Positions 1-7,715 of a stretch of 64,000 bases of DNA are shown here, piece by piece. This stretch comes from an uncultured Succinatimonas sp. GTDB lineage: Bacteria; Pseudomonadota; Gammaproteobacteria; Enterobacterales; Succinivibrionaceae. The notes under the pieces are model-generated. The model saw only the letters and a program-made list of their open reading frames with translations, was not told the origin of the DNA and did not search any database. Made by a program: the position numbers and the translations under genes. Numbering within the stretch: position 1 is the first letter of the stretch; each line of letters opens with the position of its first letter. The DNA lies in the NCBI GenBank assembly GCA_900317105.1, contig ONFP01000003.1, positions 1-64,000 on the forward strand, written 5' to 3'.

Positions 1-456
1 CATATTGCATTCGATAGGAGTCTTTCCTAAATCTTTGGAGTTGACATCGAAATCATCAAATAGACCTTCATAAGTAGATCCCTGAGATGTTTCTATTTCA
101 CGAAAAGCCTGACTTAGATTCTCAAGATGAAAATCAGAAGAATTAATTTGATTGAAGAATGCCTGGAATGTGTATTTAGGTTTGATTACGCAGCCAAAAG
201 TTTTTTTTAGCTCATCGCACAATGTAGGAAAGATTTCTTGAGTCTCAGCTTTTTCGTAATTTTCCTGAGCTGCTGCAATTGAAATATTAGTTCCAAGCTC
301 CATCAAATCAGATGCAGCTAATAGATATTTATCGGATAGACTCTTATAGAATACCAGTCCTAATAGATAGTCTTTATAGGCATCTGCTGACATCTTCTGT
401 CTCATGTTGTCAGCTGCATCCCATAGTGCTGTAAATAATTCTTTTGCTTTTGACAT
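1..456 (-). CDS. hsdM: Type I restriction-modification methyltransferase subunit HsdM, N-terminal part (cut by window edge)
   Basis: The frame is open from an ATG at 454-456 to the window edge, giving 152 codons. The protein begins with the HsdM N-terminal helical domain: LWDAADNMRQKM, then a stretch ending in LGLVFYKSLSDKYL. This domain precedes the SAM-dependent adenine methylase domain in type I M subunits; the catalytic NPPY-type motif would lie beyond the edge. A ribosome binding site (AAGGAA on the minus strand, 462-467) stands 5 nt before the ATG. The gene follows the immunity-like gene on the same strand, with a hairpin between them. Neighbouring hsdS and hsdR would be expected to the left, outside this window. 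The family call is by motif memory; it cannot be shown here that the full gene is intact. Confidence 0.85.
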   Translation of the reverse strand, partial: MSKAKELFTALWDAADNMRQKMSADAYKDYLLGLVFYKSLSDKYLLAASDLMELGTNISIAAAQENYEKAETQEIFPTLCDELKKTFGCVIKPKYTFQAFFNQINSSDFHLENLSQAFREIETSQGSTYEGLFDDFDVNSKDLGKTPIECNM

Positions 457-487
457 CGTGTTTCCTTATTTATGAAGTATAGTAAAG

Positions 488-510
488 GGCAAGAAATTTT
501 TTTTCTTGCC
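488..510. terminator. Hairpin between immunity-like gene and hsdM
   Basis: A perfect 9-bp stem pairs 488-496 (GGCAAGAAA) with 502-510, with a 5-nt T loop. On the plus strand it is followed by TTTT, on the minus strand by CTTTA. It probably separates the immunity-like transcript from hsdM, although the U-tract on the minus strand is short. Confidence 0.45.
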
Positions 511-559
511 TTTTACAATTTTTTATTCTAATTTAGGTGCAATTTGATTTATTCCTATG

Positions 560-958
560 TTATGAAGTAAATTCAAATTTTGGTTCATCTAAATCATTTT
601 CTTCATAATAGTTATCTGAAAGTTTTTCAACGGATACATCTTCGGCCTTAACAACCAATTCATAACCTGCACCATCATCTTCTTTTATAAGAAGAAAACT
701 TACAGATCCGTCTTTTAAGAGTTTGTGTTCAAAAATTGTTTCAAAATATATCTCTTTATCTTCCCATTGAAATATAGATACCTTATTAAATGTTACTTTT
801 ACAGGTCCTGTTTCTGGTTCTCCTGCTACATAATCAGACTGTTCATAAAAACATAGGTCAATAATTAAAGTTACTTTTTGGGATGATTGGTCATAATCAA
901 CCTTAACCAAAGAACTATCATGTAATTGATAATTATTTACAAAGTCTTTTATTTTCAT
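560..958 (-). CDS. Immunity-protein-like small acidic protein, partner of the adjacent toxin tail
   Basis: 132 residues, no signal peptide, no membrane segment, strongly acidic C-terminus (EENDLDEPKFEF). The N-terminus has the LHDSSL pattern followed by alternating hydrophobic strands (VTLIIDLCFY), a layout seen in several cytosolic immunity proteins of polymorphic toxin systems. The start codon lies 2 nt after the stop of the toxin-like gene, and its ribosome binding site (AAGGA near 965-969) lies inside that gene, so the two should be translated together. Acidic immunity protein next to a basic toxin tail is the usual pairing. No named Imm family was recognised with certainty; the role is inferred mainly from position and composition. 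Confidence 0.55.
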   Translation of the reverse strand: MKIKDFVNNYQLHDSSLVKVDYDQSSQKVTLIIDLCFYEQSDYVAGEPETGPVKVTFNKVSIFQWEDKEIYFETIFEHKLLKDGSVSFLLIKEDDGAGYELVVKAEDVSVEKLSDNYYEENDLDEPKFEFTS

Positions 959-960
959 AA

Positions 961-1308
961 CTAATCCTTGTTTATTAAAATATGTGATGCAGGACTACCC
1001 TTTGCAACAGGATTTCCATCTTTATCAAGGTACATATCCTTGGCATTATGTCCATTTGGATTTCTTATATGATAATGATCCTTGCCTTTAAATCCATTTG
1101 CTCCTGGTTCAGAATGATCAAAATGGATTTTTAAACCGTTGCGTTTATTTATGTAAAGCTTATTTTTGTCATAGGCTTTTGTTCCAGGAGTGGTTATATC
1201 TGTCCACTCCTCAAGAAAAGCTTTATTAGGTTTTGAAGGAAGATTTCTTATTGTTTCGATTAAGTCCCCTCTTGTCCCTTTAAAATCATAGGAATATCCT
1301 TTACTCAT
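961..1308 (-). CDS. Orphan polymorphic toxin C-terminal domain (putative nuclease tail)
   Basis: 115 residues, basic and glycine/asparagine-rich, without any secretion or repeat domain. The C-terminal half carries FDHSEPGANG, then DHYHIRNPNG, then YLDKDGNPV and SPASHI. The histidine-rich HYHI box followed by a D-x-x-G-N-x-V segment and a final S-P-x-x-H-I resembles the C-terminal tails of WapA/RHS/CDI-type toxins annotated as polymorphic toxin type 24. The start codon overlaps the stop of the upstream DUF4417 gene (ATGAGTAA, 1301-1308), with AGGAGA at about 1315-1320 as ribosome binding site. Toxic activity is inferred, not shown. It could be a displaced cassette left over from a larger toxin, or a cytosolic toxin-antitoxin unit with the gene at 560-958. 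Confidence 0.55.
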   Translation of the reverse strand: MSKGYSYDFKGTRGDLIETIRNLPSKPNKAFLEEWTDITTPGTKAYDKNKLYINKRNGLKIHFDHSEPGANGFKGKDHYHIRNPNGHNAKDMYLDKDGNPVAKGSPASHILINKD

Positions 1309-2023
1309 CTGACTTCTCCTTTTTCTTTAGATTAAAGACTAGAGAAGCTTGACTTGGAAAGGTTATTATTTTTATTCCCGCATCAAATAGAGGTTTAAAC
1401 AACTCGTAAGGTGCTTTTCCATAAATAATCAGAATCTTTGGTTTCAATTTCTTAAGTAAAACAACAAGACCTTCTTTTAAGCGTTTCCTATCATTTTTCT
1501 TTATCAAACATCCAACTGTACTAATACAAAGAACATCGTTTCTAGGTAGTCCATCAAAACAATACTCATATGTTTCATACGTGCCAAATCTAACATTGTT
1601 AATTACTTCTAAACCTTGTTCTTGCGCAACTATACCAAAGGTTCTCATGCGAAACGTATTCATGAGTTTGATAGGATAAGGAAAGTCCTGATAGGTTGAA
1701 AAATCCGGTGTTATTATTCCTTTTATGCCTTTCTCTTTAATTTTATGAATTGTTTTGCTTATGGAATCAATATCATTCATTATTCCATTTCGTTTTCCAT
1801 CAAACTTTTGATCGTCCTTAAAGAAGTGTACAAAAGTATCAGCTTTTGCTTTTCCTTTTATCTGATTTAGGTCTGTGTATGAAATAAGCGTTTGAGGTAA
1901 TTTTGAATGGAATGTTTTACATAATGGAATGTCAGATTCGCCGGTAAAGATGGCATTTTTTAAAAGATCTGCACCAAAGATATCTGTATATCCTTTGCGC
2001 TTTTTGTTTAATTTCGTTGTCAT
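1301..2023 (-). CDS. DUF4417 domain protein
   Basis: 240 residues when started at the ATG at 2021-2023, which has an ideal AGGAGG site (2031-2036) 7 nt upstream. A longer frame to 2092 exists but has no ribosome binding site. The body has the features I recognise from DUF4417: HFFKDDQKFDG, then GIITPDFSTYQDFPYP, NTFRMR, a YEYCFDGLP segment and ISTVGCLIKK, with a C-terminal KPKILIIYGKAPYE strand. DUF4417 has no established biochemical function and is often found in mobile elements and Firmicutes phages. Here it overlaps the toxin tail by 8 nt, so it is translationally coupled to it. No membrane segment is predicted once the short start is used. Confidence 0.7.
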   Translation of the reverse strand: MTTKLNKKRKGYTDIFGADLLKNAIFTGESDIPLCKTFHSKLPQTLISYTDLNQIKGKAKADTFVHFFKDDQKFDGKRNGIMNDIDSISKTIHKIKEKGIKGIITPDFSTYQDFPYPIKLMNTFRMRTFGIVAQEQGLEVINNVRFGTYETYEYCFDGLPRNDVLCISTVGCLIKKNDRKRLKEGLVVLLKKLKPKILIIYGKAPYELFKPLFDAGIKIITFPSQASLVFNLKKKEKSDE

Positions 2024-2080
2024 AACGAAACCTCCTAGCATTATTGCTAAAAAAAGTGACGAAAAATAACTTTTGCACTG

Positions 2081-2149
2081 GCACTTTTCCAAGAGTATGC
2101 TAAGATTAAATTGCGAGTTTAAGTGTTAGCATAACACTTGGGAAAAGGC
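2081..2149. repeat. Imperfect 24-nt inverted repeat containing a perfect 8-bp palindrome
   Basis: Left arm 2081-2103 and right arm 2126-2149 are imperfect reverse complements (GCACTTTTCC...TATGCTAA type) around a 22-nt loop. The right arm overlaps a tight palindrome, AAGTGTTA (2121-2128), loop GCA, TAACACTT (2132-2139). It lies between the XRE-peptidase gene and DUF4417. It could be a transcript hairpin, an operator, or the footprint of a mobile element. Confidence 0.5.
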
Positions 2150-2181
2150 ACATGGCATTCATTTGTTGTGTGCTTTTTTCT

Positions 2182-3261
2182 TTACATATTCTGTTCCTCC
2201 ACATCAATCCATGAGTATTTTTCAATCATCTGATTCAAAGGACTATAGAAAGGAATGCATTGCTCATGCTGTAGCCTTCCTATAATCATCCAAGGTTGAA
2301 TTTGTAGTTTTTTTGCAAGCTGCTCTATATGACAATAGTCAAAAAGTCCTTTTTTTATAAAACTACTATATGCTTCTGCCTCAAACAAGAAATCAGATGC
2401 AAATGTATCGGCTTCTTCTTCATTTTTTCCGATAGAATCTTTAAAGTCTAAAAAAGGTTTTTCTGTATGCTTTAAAAGAATATGACCGATCTCATGAAAA
2501 AGAGTAAACCAAAAAATGTCTGCTCGCTTTTGTCTTAAAGTCATACAAAGATTGATATTGTTATTTTTTCCTTGCTTTATGAATCCTTGAACAGGAACAC
2601 CTGTAAAATTCTTTATTAAAGCAAAAGTAACACCGCACTGAGATAGTATTGTTTTTAACTGTCTTTCTATATCACATACGGATGAAAACATTATATTTTT
2701 TATATCTTTTAGTTTCTTGTTTAGAAGCTGAAGATTAAGTGGTGAAGATTCTGTTTCTCCTATAGTTTTATCACACAGAACTTCCCACATGTGAAGAGCA
2801 TAAACATCCAAGTGAACTTTTTGTTTTCTATATGCTGTTTTAGATTGAAGGTCTGTTATAGAAGTTAAATCAGAAACTCCAATAAGACCTCTTAGTTCAA
2901 TTATTTTTTCCGAGTTTGTTGTAGATGTTACATACTGCAATCCTTCCATGTATTCCAATATTGGTTTTACATAAGGATTTGAAAGAATTTCTAATTCAGC
3001 CTTACTTATATTATTTTTTTCAATTCTATTGATTTCTGCGGTGTCAAATTCTATTTGATAATTCAACCATTCTGTAGCACTAATGCCTGTAGCGTATTGT
3101 AATTTTCTGGCCATTGCAGCAGAAATAGAATTTTTCTCTGAAAGAAGATTGCTTATATGCTTTTCACTGGTTTTTGTTCGAACGGACAGTTCTTTTTGAG
3201 ACCAGTTATGTTCGACCAAAAATTTATTTATGTAAAAGCCTGGATGTTTTACATTATCCAC
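2182..3261 (-). CDS. XRE-family regulator fused to ImmA/IrrE-type zinc peptidase (HigA-like)
   Basis: About 360 residues. Residues 1-70 form a HigA-type helix-turn-helix (HPGFYINKFL, WSQKELSVRT, ISNLLSEKNSIS). The middle is helical and unassigned. Residues about 200-355 form an ImmA/IrrE-like metallopeptidase with FHEIGHILLKH (zinc motif HEIGH at about residues 256-260) and a downstream EEEADTFASDFL segment that would supply the third ligand. Two starts are possible: TTG at 3265-3267, only 3 nt from the AAAGGTGG site, or GTG at 3259-3261, 9 nt from it; the GTG is preferred on spacing. Such proteins act as antitoxins or as protease-type derepressors of mobile elements. No HigB-like toxin is visible upstream. 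A palindrome just upstream suggests self-regulation. Confidence 0.75.
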   Translation of the reverse strand: MDNVKHPGFYINKFLVEHNWSQKELSVRTKTSEKHISNLLSEKNSISAAMARKLQYATGISATEWLNYQIEFDTAEINRIEKNNISKAELEILSNPYVKPILEYMEGLQYVTSTTNSEKIIELRGLIGVSDLTSITDLQSKTAYRKQKVHLDVYALHMWEVLCDKTIGETESSPLNLQLLNKKLKDIKNIMFSSVCDIERQLKTILSQCGVTFALIKNFTGVPVQGFIKQGKNNNINLCMTLRQKRADIFWFTLFHEIGHILLKHTEKPFLDFKDSIGKNEEEADTFASDFLFEAEAYSSFIKKGLFDYCHIEQLAKKLQIQPWMIIGRLQHEQCIPFYSPLNQMIEKYSWIDVEEQNM

Positions 3262-3291
3262 TTTCAATTTCCACCTTTATTAAATTCTTCT

Positions 3292-3308
3292 CTTACCTAA
3301 TAGGTAAG
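3292..3308. promoter_or_regulatory. Palindromic operator candidate for the XRE regulator
   Basis: Perfect 8-bp arms, CTTACCTA (3292-3299) and TAGGTAAG (3301-3308), around a single A, 25-30 nt upstream of the regulator start. Size, symmetry and position fit an operator bound by an XRE dimer for autorepression. Binding is an inference. Confidence 0.5.
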
Positions 3309-3695
3309 ATAAAAAATAATATTCTTTACATCCGAGTATTCCATTAATTTTTTTTATTGCAAGAGCATACAAGGCAATTTTTGTATAATTTATTAAAAAT
3401 AATTTTTAGCCAAAATTCATAACTAATCAGATCAATATATTATTTTTCTTAACTTAATGAAATATAAGGATCTTTTTGTAAATTCATAAAGCTTTGTTTA
3501 AATCAAGATATAAAAAGTTAAAAATGTCTAATTATCTTGAGAAAAGTTGACATGGATAGTCGACCATAAAACGATCTAACTATTTTAAATTCAAGTATTG
3601 TGGGAGGACAAACATATCAATTTTAGTGAATCGCATAGCATATTCTTGAAAAAAACACTTTTATTTGCTAAAAAATAAAACATCTGTAAAAAAAA
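3309..3695. other. AT-rich intergenic gap between the accessory genes and the hfq leader
   Basis: No credible gene is seen. A perfect -35 box TTGACA (3547-3552) is followed at 17 nt only by a weak AACGAT. A strong ribosome-binding-like GGGAGGA (about 3602-3608) stands before ATA rather than ATG and an 11-codon open stretch. These may be remnants of a lost gene. In E. coli miaA precedes hfq; it is absent here. Confidence 0.4.
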
Positions 3696-3696
3696 C

Positions 3697-3827
3697 ATCA
3701 GTTTATTGTTACAATACAGGTGTCTCTTGCAAAAGTGACAGCGGTGGCTTTTTGCCATCAGAAAAATAAACTGATATGGGAAGAAGGTAAATCAGCGGTT
3801 ACAGCTGAACCCCTATCTTCGAGATAG
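3697..3827 (+). ncRNA. Structured RNA candidate upstream of hfq (cis-regulatory leader or small RNA)
   Basis: An 11-bp perfect stem pairs 3697-3707 (ATCAGTTTATT) with 3765-3775. It encloses two hairpins: 3721-3728 with 3733-3740, closed by a GCAA (GNRA) tetraloop and one T-T mismatch; and GGTGGC 3743-3748 with GCCATC 3754-3759 over five Ts. Beyond it are TCAGC 3792-3796 with GCTGA 3804-3808, and CTATCT 3813-3818 with AGATAG 3822-3827. CTGAT at 3771-3775 can pair either with the 5' ATCAG (3697-3701) or with ATCAG at 3791-3795, a mutually exclusive choice like that of a switch. It matches no riboswitch class I could recall. A -10-like TACAAT at about 3710-3715 lies inside the first arm, so the real transcript start is unclear. 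Confidence 0.5.
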
Positions 3828-3859
3828 CCCGATAAAATAAATATAACTAGGGATTAAAC

Positions 3860-4114
3860 ATGGCTAAAGTACAATCACTTCAAGATCCATTCTTAAACGC
3901 ATTACGTAAGGAACATATTGTCGTTTCAATTTATCTTGTAAATGGAATCAAGCTTCAGGGACAGGTCGAATCATTCGATCAGTTCGTGGTTCTGTTAAAG
4001 AATCAGGTAAGCCAGATGGTTTATAAGCATGCAATTTCTACCATCGTTCCAGCTCGCGCAGTTAATATTTCAACTGGCGAAGAGAAAGAAGAAGAAAATC
4101 AAGCTGCAGAATAA
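3860..4114 (+). CDS. hfq: RNA chaperone Hfq
   Basis: 84 residues. Sm1 region [20 protein letters not shown] and Sm2 motif [10 protein letters not shown] are intact. The conserved Q in SLQDPF (proximal-face uridine site) and the KH of YKH are present. The acidic tail after the Sm core (EEKEEENQ) is short compared with the 102-residue E. coli protein. Hfq forms a hexameric ring and pairs small RNAs with mRNAs. It heads the hfq-hflX-hflK-hflC-purA run, with hflX 30 bp downstream. The unusual structured leader upstream makes autoregulation plausible, since E. coli Hfq binds its own 5' leader; that link is inferred here. Confidence 0.97.
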   Translation: MAKVQSLQDPFLNALRKEHIVVSIYLVNGIKLQGQVESFDQFVVLLKNQVSQMVYKHAISTIVPARAVNISTGEEKEEENQAAE

Positions 4115-4144
4115 GCATTTTGTTCAATTTGAGACTGATTCATA

Positions 4145-5488
4145 ATGCCCAAACAAGAGTTTGAGTCGTTAGGCTCGACACTATTAGTGCATGTTGAGTT
4201 AACTCAGATTCAATCACAAGAAGACCTAAAAGAGTTACAGCTTCTAGCAGAATCTGCATTAGGCGATGTTGTTGAGAGTGTTTCTTGCAAAAGAGATGCT
4301 CCGGATCCTAGCACCTTTATCGGCTCAGGAAAGGTTGAGGAGGTGGCATCGCTTGTAAATGCCCTAGAAGTTCAGACTGTAATCTTCAACAATAGTCTAA
4401 CACCTGCCCAGGAAAGAAATCTCGAAAAAGCCTTCGGAGTAAGAGTGATGGATAGAGTCGCTCTTATTCTTACTATCTTTGCGCAAAGAGCGCGTACCTA
4501 TGAAGGTAAATTGCAGGTTGAACTTGCCCAACTTCAATATGAACAGGCCCGTCTGGTTCGAGGGTGGACTCACCTTGAACGACAGAAAGGTGGTTTTGGT
4601 CTTAGAGGTGGTCCTGGTGAAACCCAGATTGAGCTTGACAGACGTGCCCTGAGAGAAAGAATCGCTGCAATCAAAAAGTCACTTGCTGTGGTGGCTTCAA
4701 GACGTGAGCAGAACCGAAGCCTCAGAAAGAAGAATGCTATTCCGGTTGTTTCTTTTGTTGGTTATACAAACGCTGGAAAATCAACATTGTTCAATCGTCT
4801 GACAAATGCTCAGGTTTATGCTGCGAACCAGCTGTTCGCTACTTTGGATCCTACTCTGAGAACTATTGATCTTCCGGTAGTCGGAAAAACTGTACTGGCG
4901 GACACTGTGGGATTCATCAGACATCTTCCTCATGATTTGGTGGCAGCTTTCAAAGGTACACTAGAAGAAACCGCTCAGGCTGATCTTTTAATGCATATCG
5001 TGGATGCCTCCGATGAAAGAAAAGAATCAAATATTGATGCTGTAAATGCGGTTTTAGATCAGGTAGGAGCTTCAGAGGTCAATACTCTGATTGTTTATAA
5101 TAAGGCTGATCTTGTAAAAGACTGTGCAGATGCCATTATCAGAGATGAAACAGGCCGACCTACCCGTGTCTATGTTAGTGCAAAGACCGGATGGGGAATT
5201 GATAATTTATTATCAGCGGTTAGCGAATTATTATCTGATAATTTATGTGAATTTACTGTTAAGATAGGAGCTGAAAATGGAAGATTACGTAGTCTTTTAT
5301 ATGCAGCCAAGTCAGTTGATTCAGAAAAATATGATGATGAGGGCTTTGCAGTTCTCAATATAAGAATTACTGCGGTTGAAGCTTCTATTATAGATAGCAA
5401 AACCAATGGTGAACTTTCATTGTGCTGTTCATCGTTGGACAAACCTTGGAAAAAGAGTAACGAATTCGATTTTGACTCAGTGAATTAG
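4145..5488 (+). CDS. hflX: GTPase HflX (ribosome-splitting factor)
   Basis: 447 residues. The N-terminal HflX domain has the glycine-rich RGWTHLERQKGGFGLRGGPG segment typical of the family. It is followed by a coiled-coil linker and a GTPase domain with P-loop GYTNAGKST (about residue 205), DTVGF switch II and NKAD (G4). HflX binds the 50S subunit and splits stalled or heat-damaged ribosomes. The C-terminal domain continues to residue 447, slightly longer than E. coli HflX (426). The start ATG at 4145 has only a weak upstream purine stretch. hflK begins 5 nt after its stop, so the genes form one operon. Confidence 0.96.
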   Translation: MPKQEFESLGSTLLVHVELTQIQSQEDLKELQLLAESALGDVVESVSCKRDAPDPSTFIGSGKVEEVASLVNALEVQTVIFNNSLTPAQERNLEKAFGVRVMDRVALILTIFAQRARTYEGKLQVELAQLQYEQARLVRGWTHLERQKGGFGLRGGPGETQIELDRRALRERIAAIKKSLAVVASRREQNRSLRKKNAIPVVSFVGYTNAGKSTLFNRLTNAQVYAANQLFATLDPTLRTIDLPVVGKTVLADTVGFIRHLPHDLVAAFKGTLEETAQADLLMHIVDASDERKESNIDAVNAVLDQVGASEVNTLIVYNKADLVKDCADAIIRDETGRPTRVYVSAKTGWGIDNLLSAVSELLSDNLCEFTVKIGAENGRLRSLLYAAKSVDSEKYDDEGFAVLNIRITAVEASIIDSKTNGELSLCCSSLDKPWKKSNEFDFDSVN

Positions 5489-5493
5489 AAACT

Positions 5494-6717
5494 ATGGAAA
5501 ATAATAAAGATCTAATGGGCTGGAATGCTCCTGGCTCAAACAATTCTTCTGATGAAGATAAGCAGAAAAACACCGACCCTTGGGGGCGTACTGTAAAACG
5601 CAACAATGATCCTGTTCAGGAGATTCTTAATCTTCTAAAGAATTTTCTGGGCAACAGAAAAAACGGATCTGGTGGCAGTTCAAAACAGGATAAGCCTAGC
5701 TTTAATCTGATTGGACTGATCGTTGCCGTAATTCTTGGTTTTTACATTTTCAGTGGCTTCTATACAGTTAGAGAAGCTGAAAAGGGTGTAGTTCTTCGTT
5801 TCGGTAAGGTTTATAACGTTGTTGATTCCGGTTTGAGATGGAAATTCTCTGGAATTGATTCAGTTAATGTCGTTGATATTGAGCAGGTTCGTTCAATCCA
5901 GTCTTCAGGCACCATGCTTACCGAAGATGAGAACGTAGTCATCGTGGAAATGGATGTTCAGTACAGAATCTCCGACCCTGTAAAATATCTGTATTCCGTT
6001 GTAAATCCTGACAATACTCTTTTAGAGGCTACCGACAGTGCTTTAAGATATGTTGTCGGCCACACTCTGATGGATGATATTCTGACCTCAGGAAGAGAGC
6101 TTGTAAGACAGGCTACCCGTGAACTTCTGACTTCAATAATTGAGCCATATAATACCGGCCTTACCATTGTTGATGTGAACTTCCTGCCAGCCAGAGCTCC
6201 TGAGCAGGTAAAGGAAGCCTTCGATGATGCTATTGCAGCACAGGAAGATGAGCAGAGATACAAGCGAGAAGCCGAAGCTTATGCCAATGAGGTTCTGCCA
6301 AAGGCTGAAGGTCAGGTTCAGAGAATCAGACAGGAAGCTGAAGGTTATCGTTCTCAGGTAGTATTGAAGGCTGAAGGTGAGGTTGCAAGATTCGAAAAGG
6401 TTCTGCCTGAATACAATGCAGCTCCTGATATTACCAAGACCAGAATTTATCTTGAAACCATGCAGGAAGTACTGGGTAAATCTCAGAAGATTCTGCTGGA
6501 TACTCCTAAAGGTTCCTCTCCTGTTCTGTATCTTCCACTTCCTCAGAATGCTATGCAGCAGCTTCCTCAGAAGCCAAAGGCTCAAGAAGACAGTGCCAGC
6601 GTAAATTCAAAGGATCTGTCAGATAACAAGGAAACTTTATCTGTAACTGAGTCATATCCTCCTCTAACAGGAAATTCTCAGAACTCATACGGAACTTCAT
6701 CAAGAAGGGGAAGATAA
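5494..6717 (+). CDS. hflK: FtsH protease regulator HflK
   Basis: 407 residues. A glycine-rich N-terminus (GGSSKQD) precedes one transmembrane segment (about residues 68-90), then a stomatin/prohibitin (SPFH) domain starting near VREAEKGVVLRFGKV, then a coiled coil rich in EAEAY repeats and a variable tail. HflK and HflC form a large membrane cage that encloses FtsH and limits its access to membrane substrates. The stop codon overlaps the hflC start (TAATG, 6715-6719), so the two subunits are made together. Length and architecture agree with the E. coli protein (419). Confidence 0.95.
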   Translation: MENNKDLMGWNAPGSNNSSDEDKQKNTDPWGRTVKRNNDPVQEILNLLKNFLGNRKNGSGGSSKQDKPSFNLIGLIVAVILGFYIFSGFYTVREAEKGVVLRFGKVYNVVDSGLRWKFSGIDSVNVVDIEQVRSIQSSGTMLTEDENVVIVEMDVQYRISDPVKYLYSVVNPDNTLLEATDSALRYVVGHTLMDDILTSGRELVRQATRELLTSIIEPYNTGLTIVDVNFLPARAPEQVKEAFDDAIAAQEDEQRYKREAEAYANEVLPKAEGQVQRIRQEAEGYRSQVVLKAEGEVARFEKVLPEYNAAPDITKTRIYLETMQEVLGKSQKILLDTPKGSSPVLYLPLPQNAMQQLPQKPKAQEDSASVNSKDLSDNKETLSVTESYPPLTGNSQNSYGTSSRRGR

Positions 6718-7709
6718 TGAATAAGAATACTTTAAACATCTCTCTGATTCTCATATTTGTTCTTGCTTTTATCGGCTTTAACAGTCTTTATGTTGTAACA
6801 GAAGGCACCAAGGGAATCGTTACCAGATTCGGTAAGGTTGTAAGAGATTCTGAAGGTAAACTCCAGATTGTTGATCCAGGCTTACATTTAAAGGCTCCTT
6901 TCATCGATCAGGTAAAGGCTCTGGATGTAAAGATTCAGACCATAAGCTCATCTGCTGACAGATTTGTTACCTCCGAGAAGAAGGACGTTATCATTGATTC
7001 TTACGTTAAGTGGCAGATCCTTGATGCTGCAACCTATTACCTGACAACTGCCGGTGGTAACAAGATGCAGGCAGAGGAACTGTTAAGAAGAAGAATTAAT
7101 AACTCCCTGAGAAGTCAGATTGGTAGACTTACAATTCATCAGATTGTTTCCGGTCAGAATTCGGGAAAGAATCAGGCGACAGAGGAAGAGAATGTCTTTG
7201 ATTCAAGTGATTCTGAAGTAGTTGCTGTTGCCAGTCAGTCAAAGCGTGACGAGGTTATGCAGAATGCCTTAAAGGATATCGGTGCTTCTGCAAAGGCTCT
7301 GGGAATCAAGATTGTAGATGTTAGAATCAAACAGATTAATCTTCCTCCAGAGGTTTCCAACTCAATTTACCAGCGTATGCGCGCTGAACGAGATGCTGTA
7401 GCAAAACTTCACAGATCTCAGGGTAGAAAAGAGGCCGAAGCCATTAAGGCTCACGCTGACAGAGAAGTTGTGGTTAAAATTGCGGAGGCTGAACGTCAGG
7501 CCAGAACTCTTCGAGGTGAAGGCGACGCTGAAGCAACCAGAATATATGCCCAGGCCTACAAACAGAATCCTCAGCTGTTCGAATTCCTGAGATCGATGGA
7601 TGCCTATAAGAAATCGATGTCGTCAGGAAAGGATGTCTTAGTACTGAAACCAGACAGTGAGTTCTTCAAGTTCTTCAATGACGCAAATGGTGCAAAAGGC
7701 ACAAATTAA
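6717..7709 (+). CDS. hflC: FtsH protease regulator HflC
   Basis: 330 residues. N-terminal transmembrane anchor (ISLILIFVLAFIGFNSLYVV), then the SPFH domain (EGTKGIVTRFGKV) and a long C-terminal helix with AEAIKAHADREVV and GEGDAEATRIYAQAY, the standard HflC layout. It partners HflK around FtsH on the periplasmic side. It overlaps hflK by one base. A rho-independent terminator follows at 7716-7755, so purA may depend partly on readthrough or on a promoter I could not place convincingly. Confidence 0.95.
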   Translation: MNKNTLNISLILIFVLAFIGFNSLYVVTEGTKGIVTRFGKVVRDSEGKLQIVDPGLHLKAPFIDQVKALDVKIQTISSSADRFVTSEKKDVIIDSYVKWQILDAATYYLTTAGGNKMQAEELLRRRINNSLRSQIGRLTIHQIVSGQNSGKNQATEEENVFDSSDSEVVAVASQSKRDEVMQNALKDIGASAKALGIKIVDVRIKQINLPPEVSNSIYQRMRAERDAVAKLHRSQGRKEAEAIKAHADREVVVKIAEAERQARTLRGEGDAEATRIYAQAYKQNPQLFEFLRSMDAYKKSMSSGKDVLVLKPDSEFFKFFNDANGAKGTN

Positions 7710-7715
7710 TTACAT

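Noticed and set aside
3697..3827. Known riboswitch classes (c-di-GMP, TPP, cobalamin, glycine, fluoride, THF) before hfq
   Set aside because: None of the core conserved sequence elements I could recall fits; only the pairing pattern is supported.
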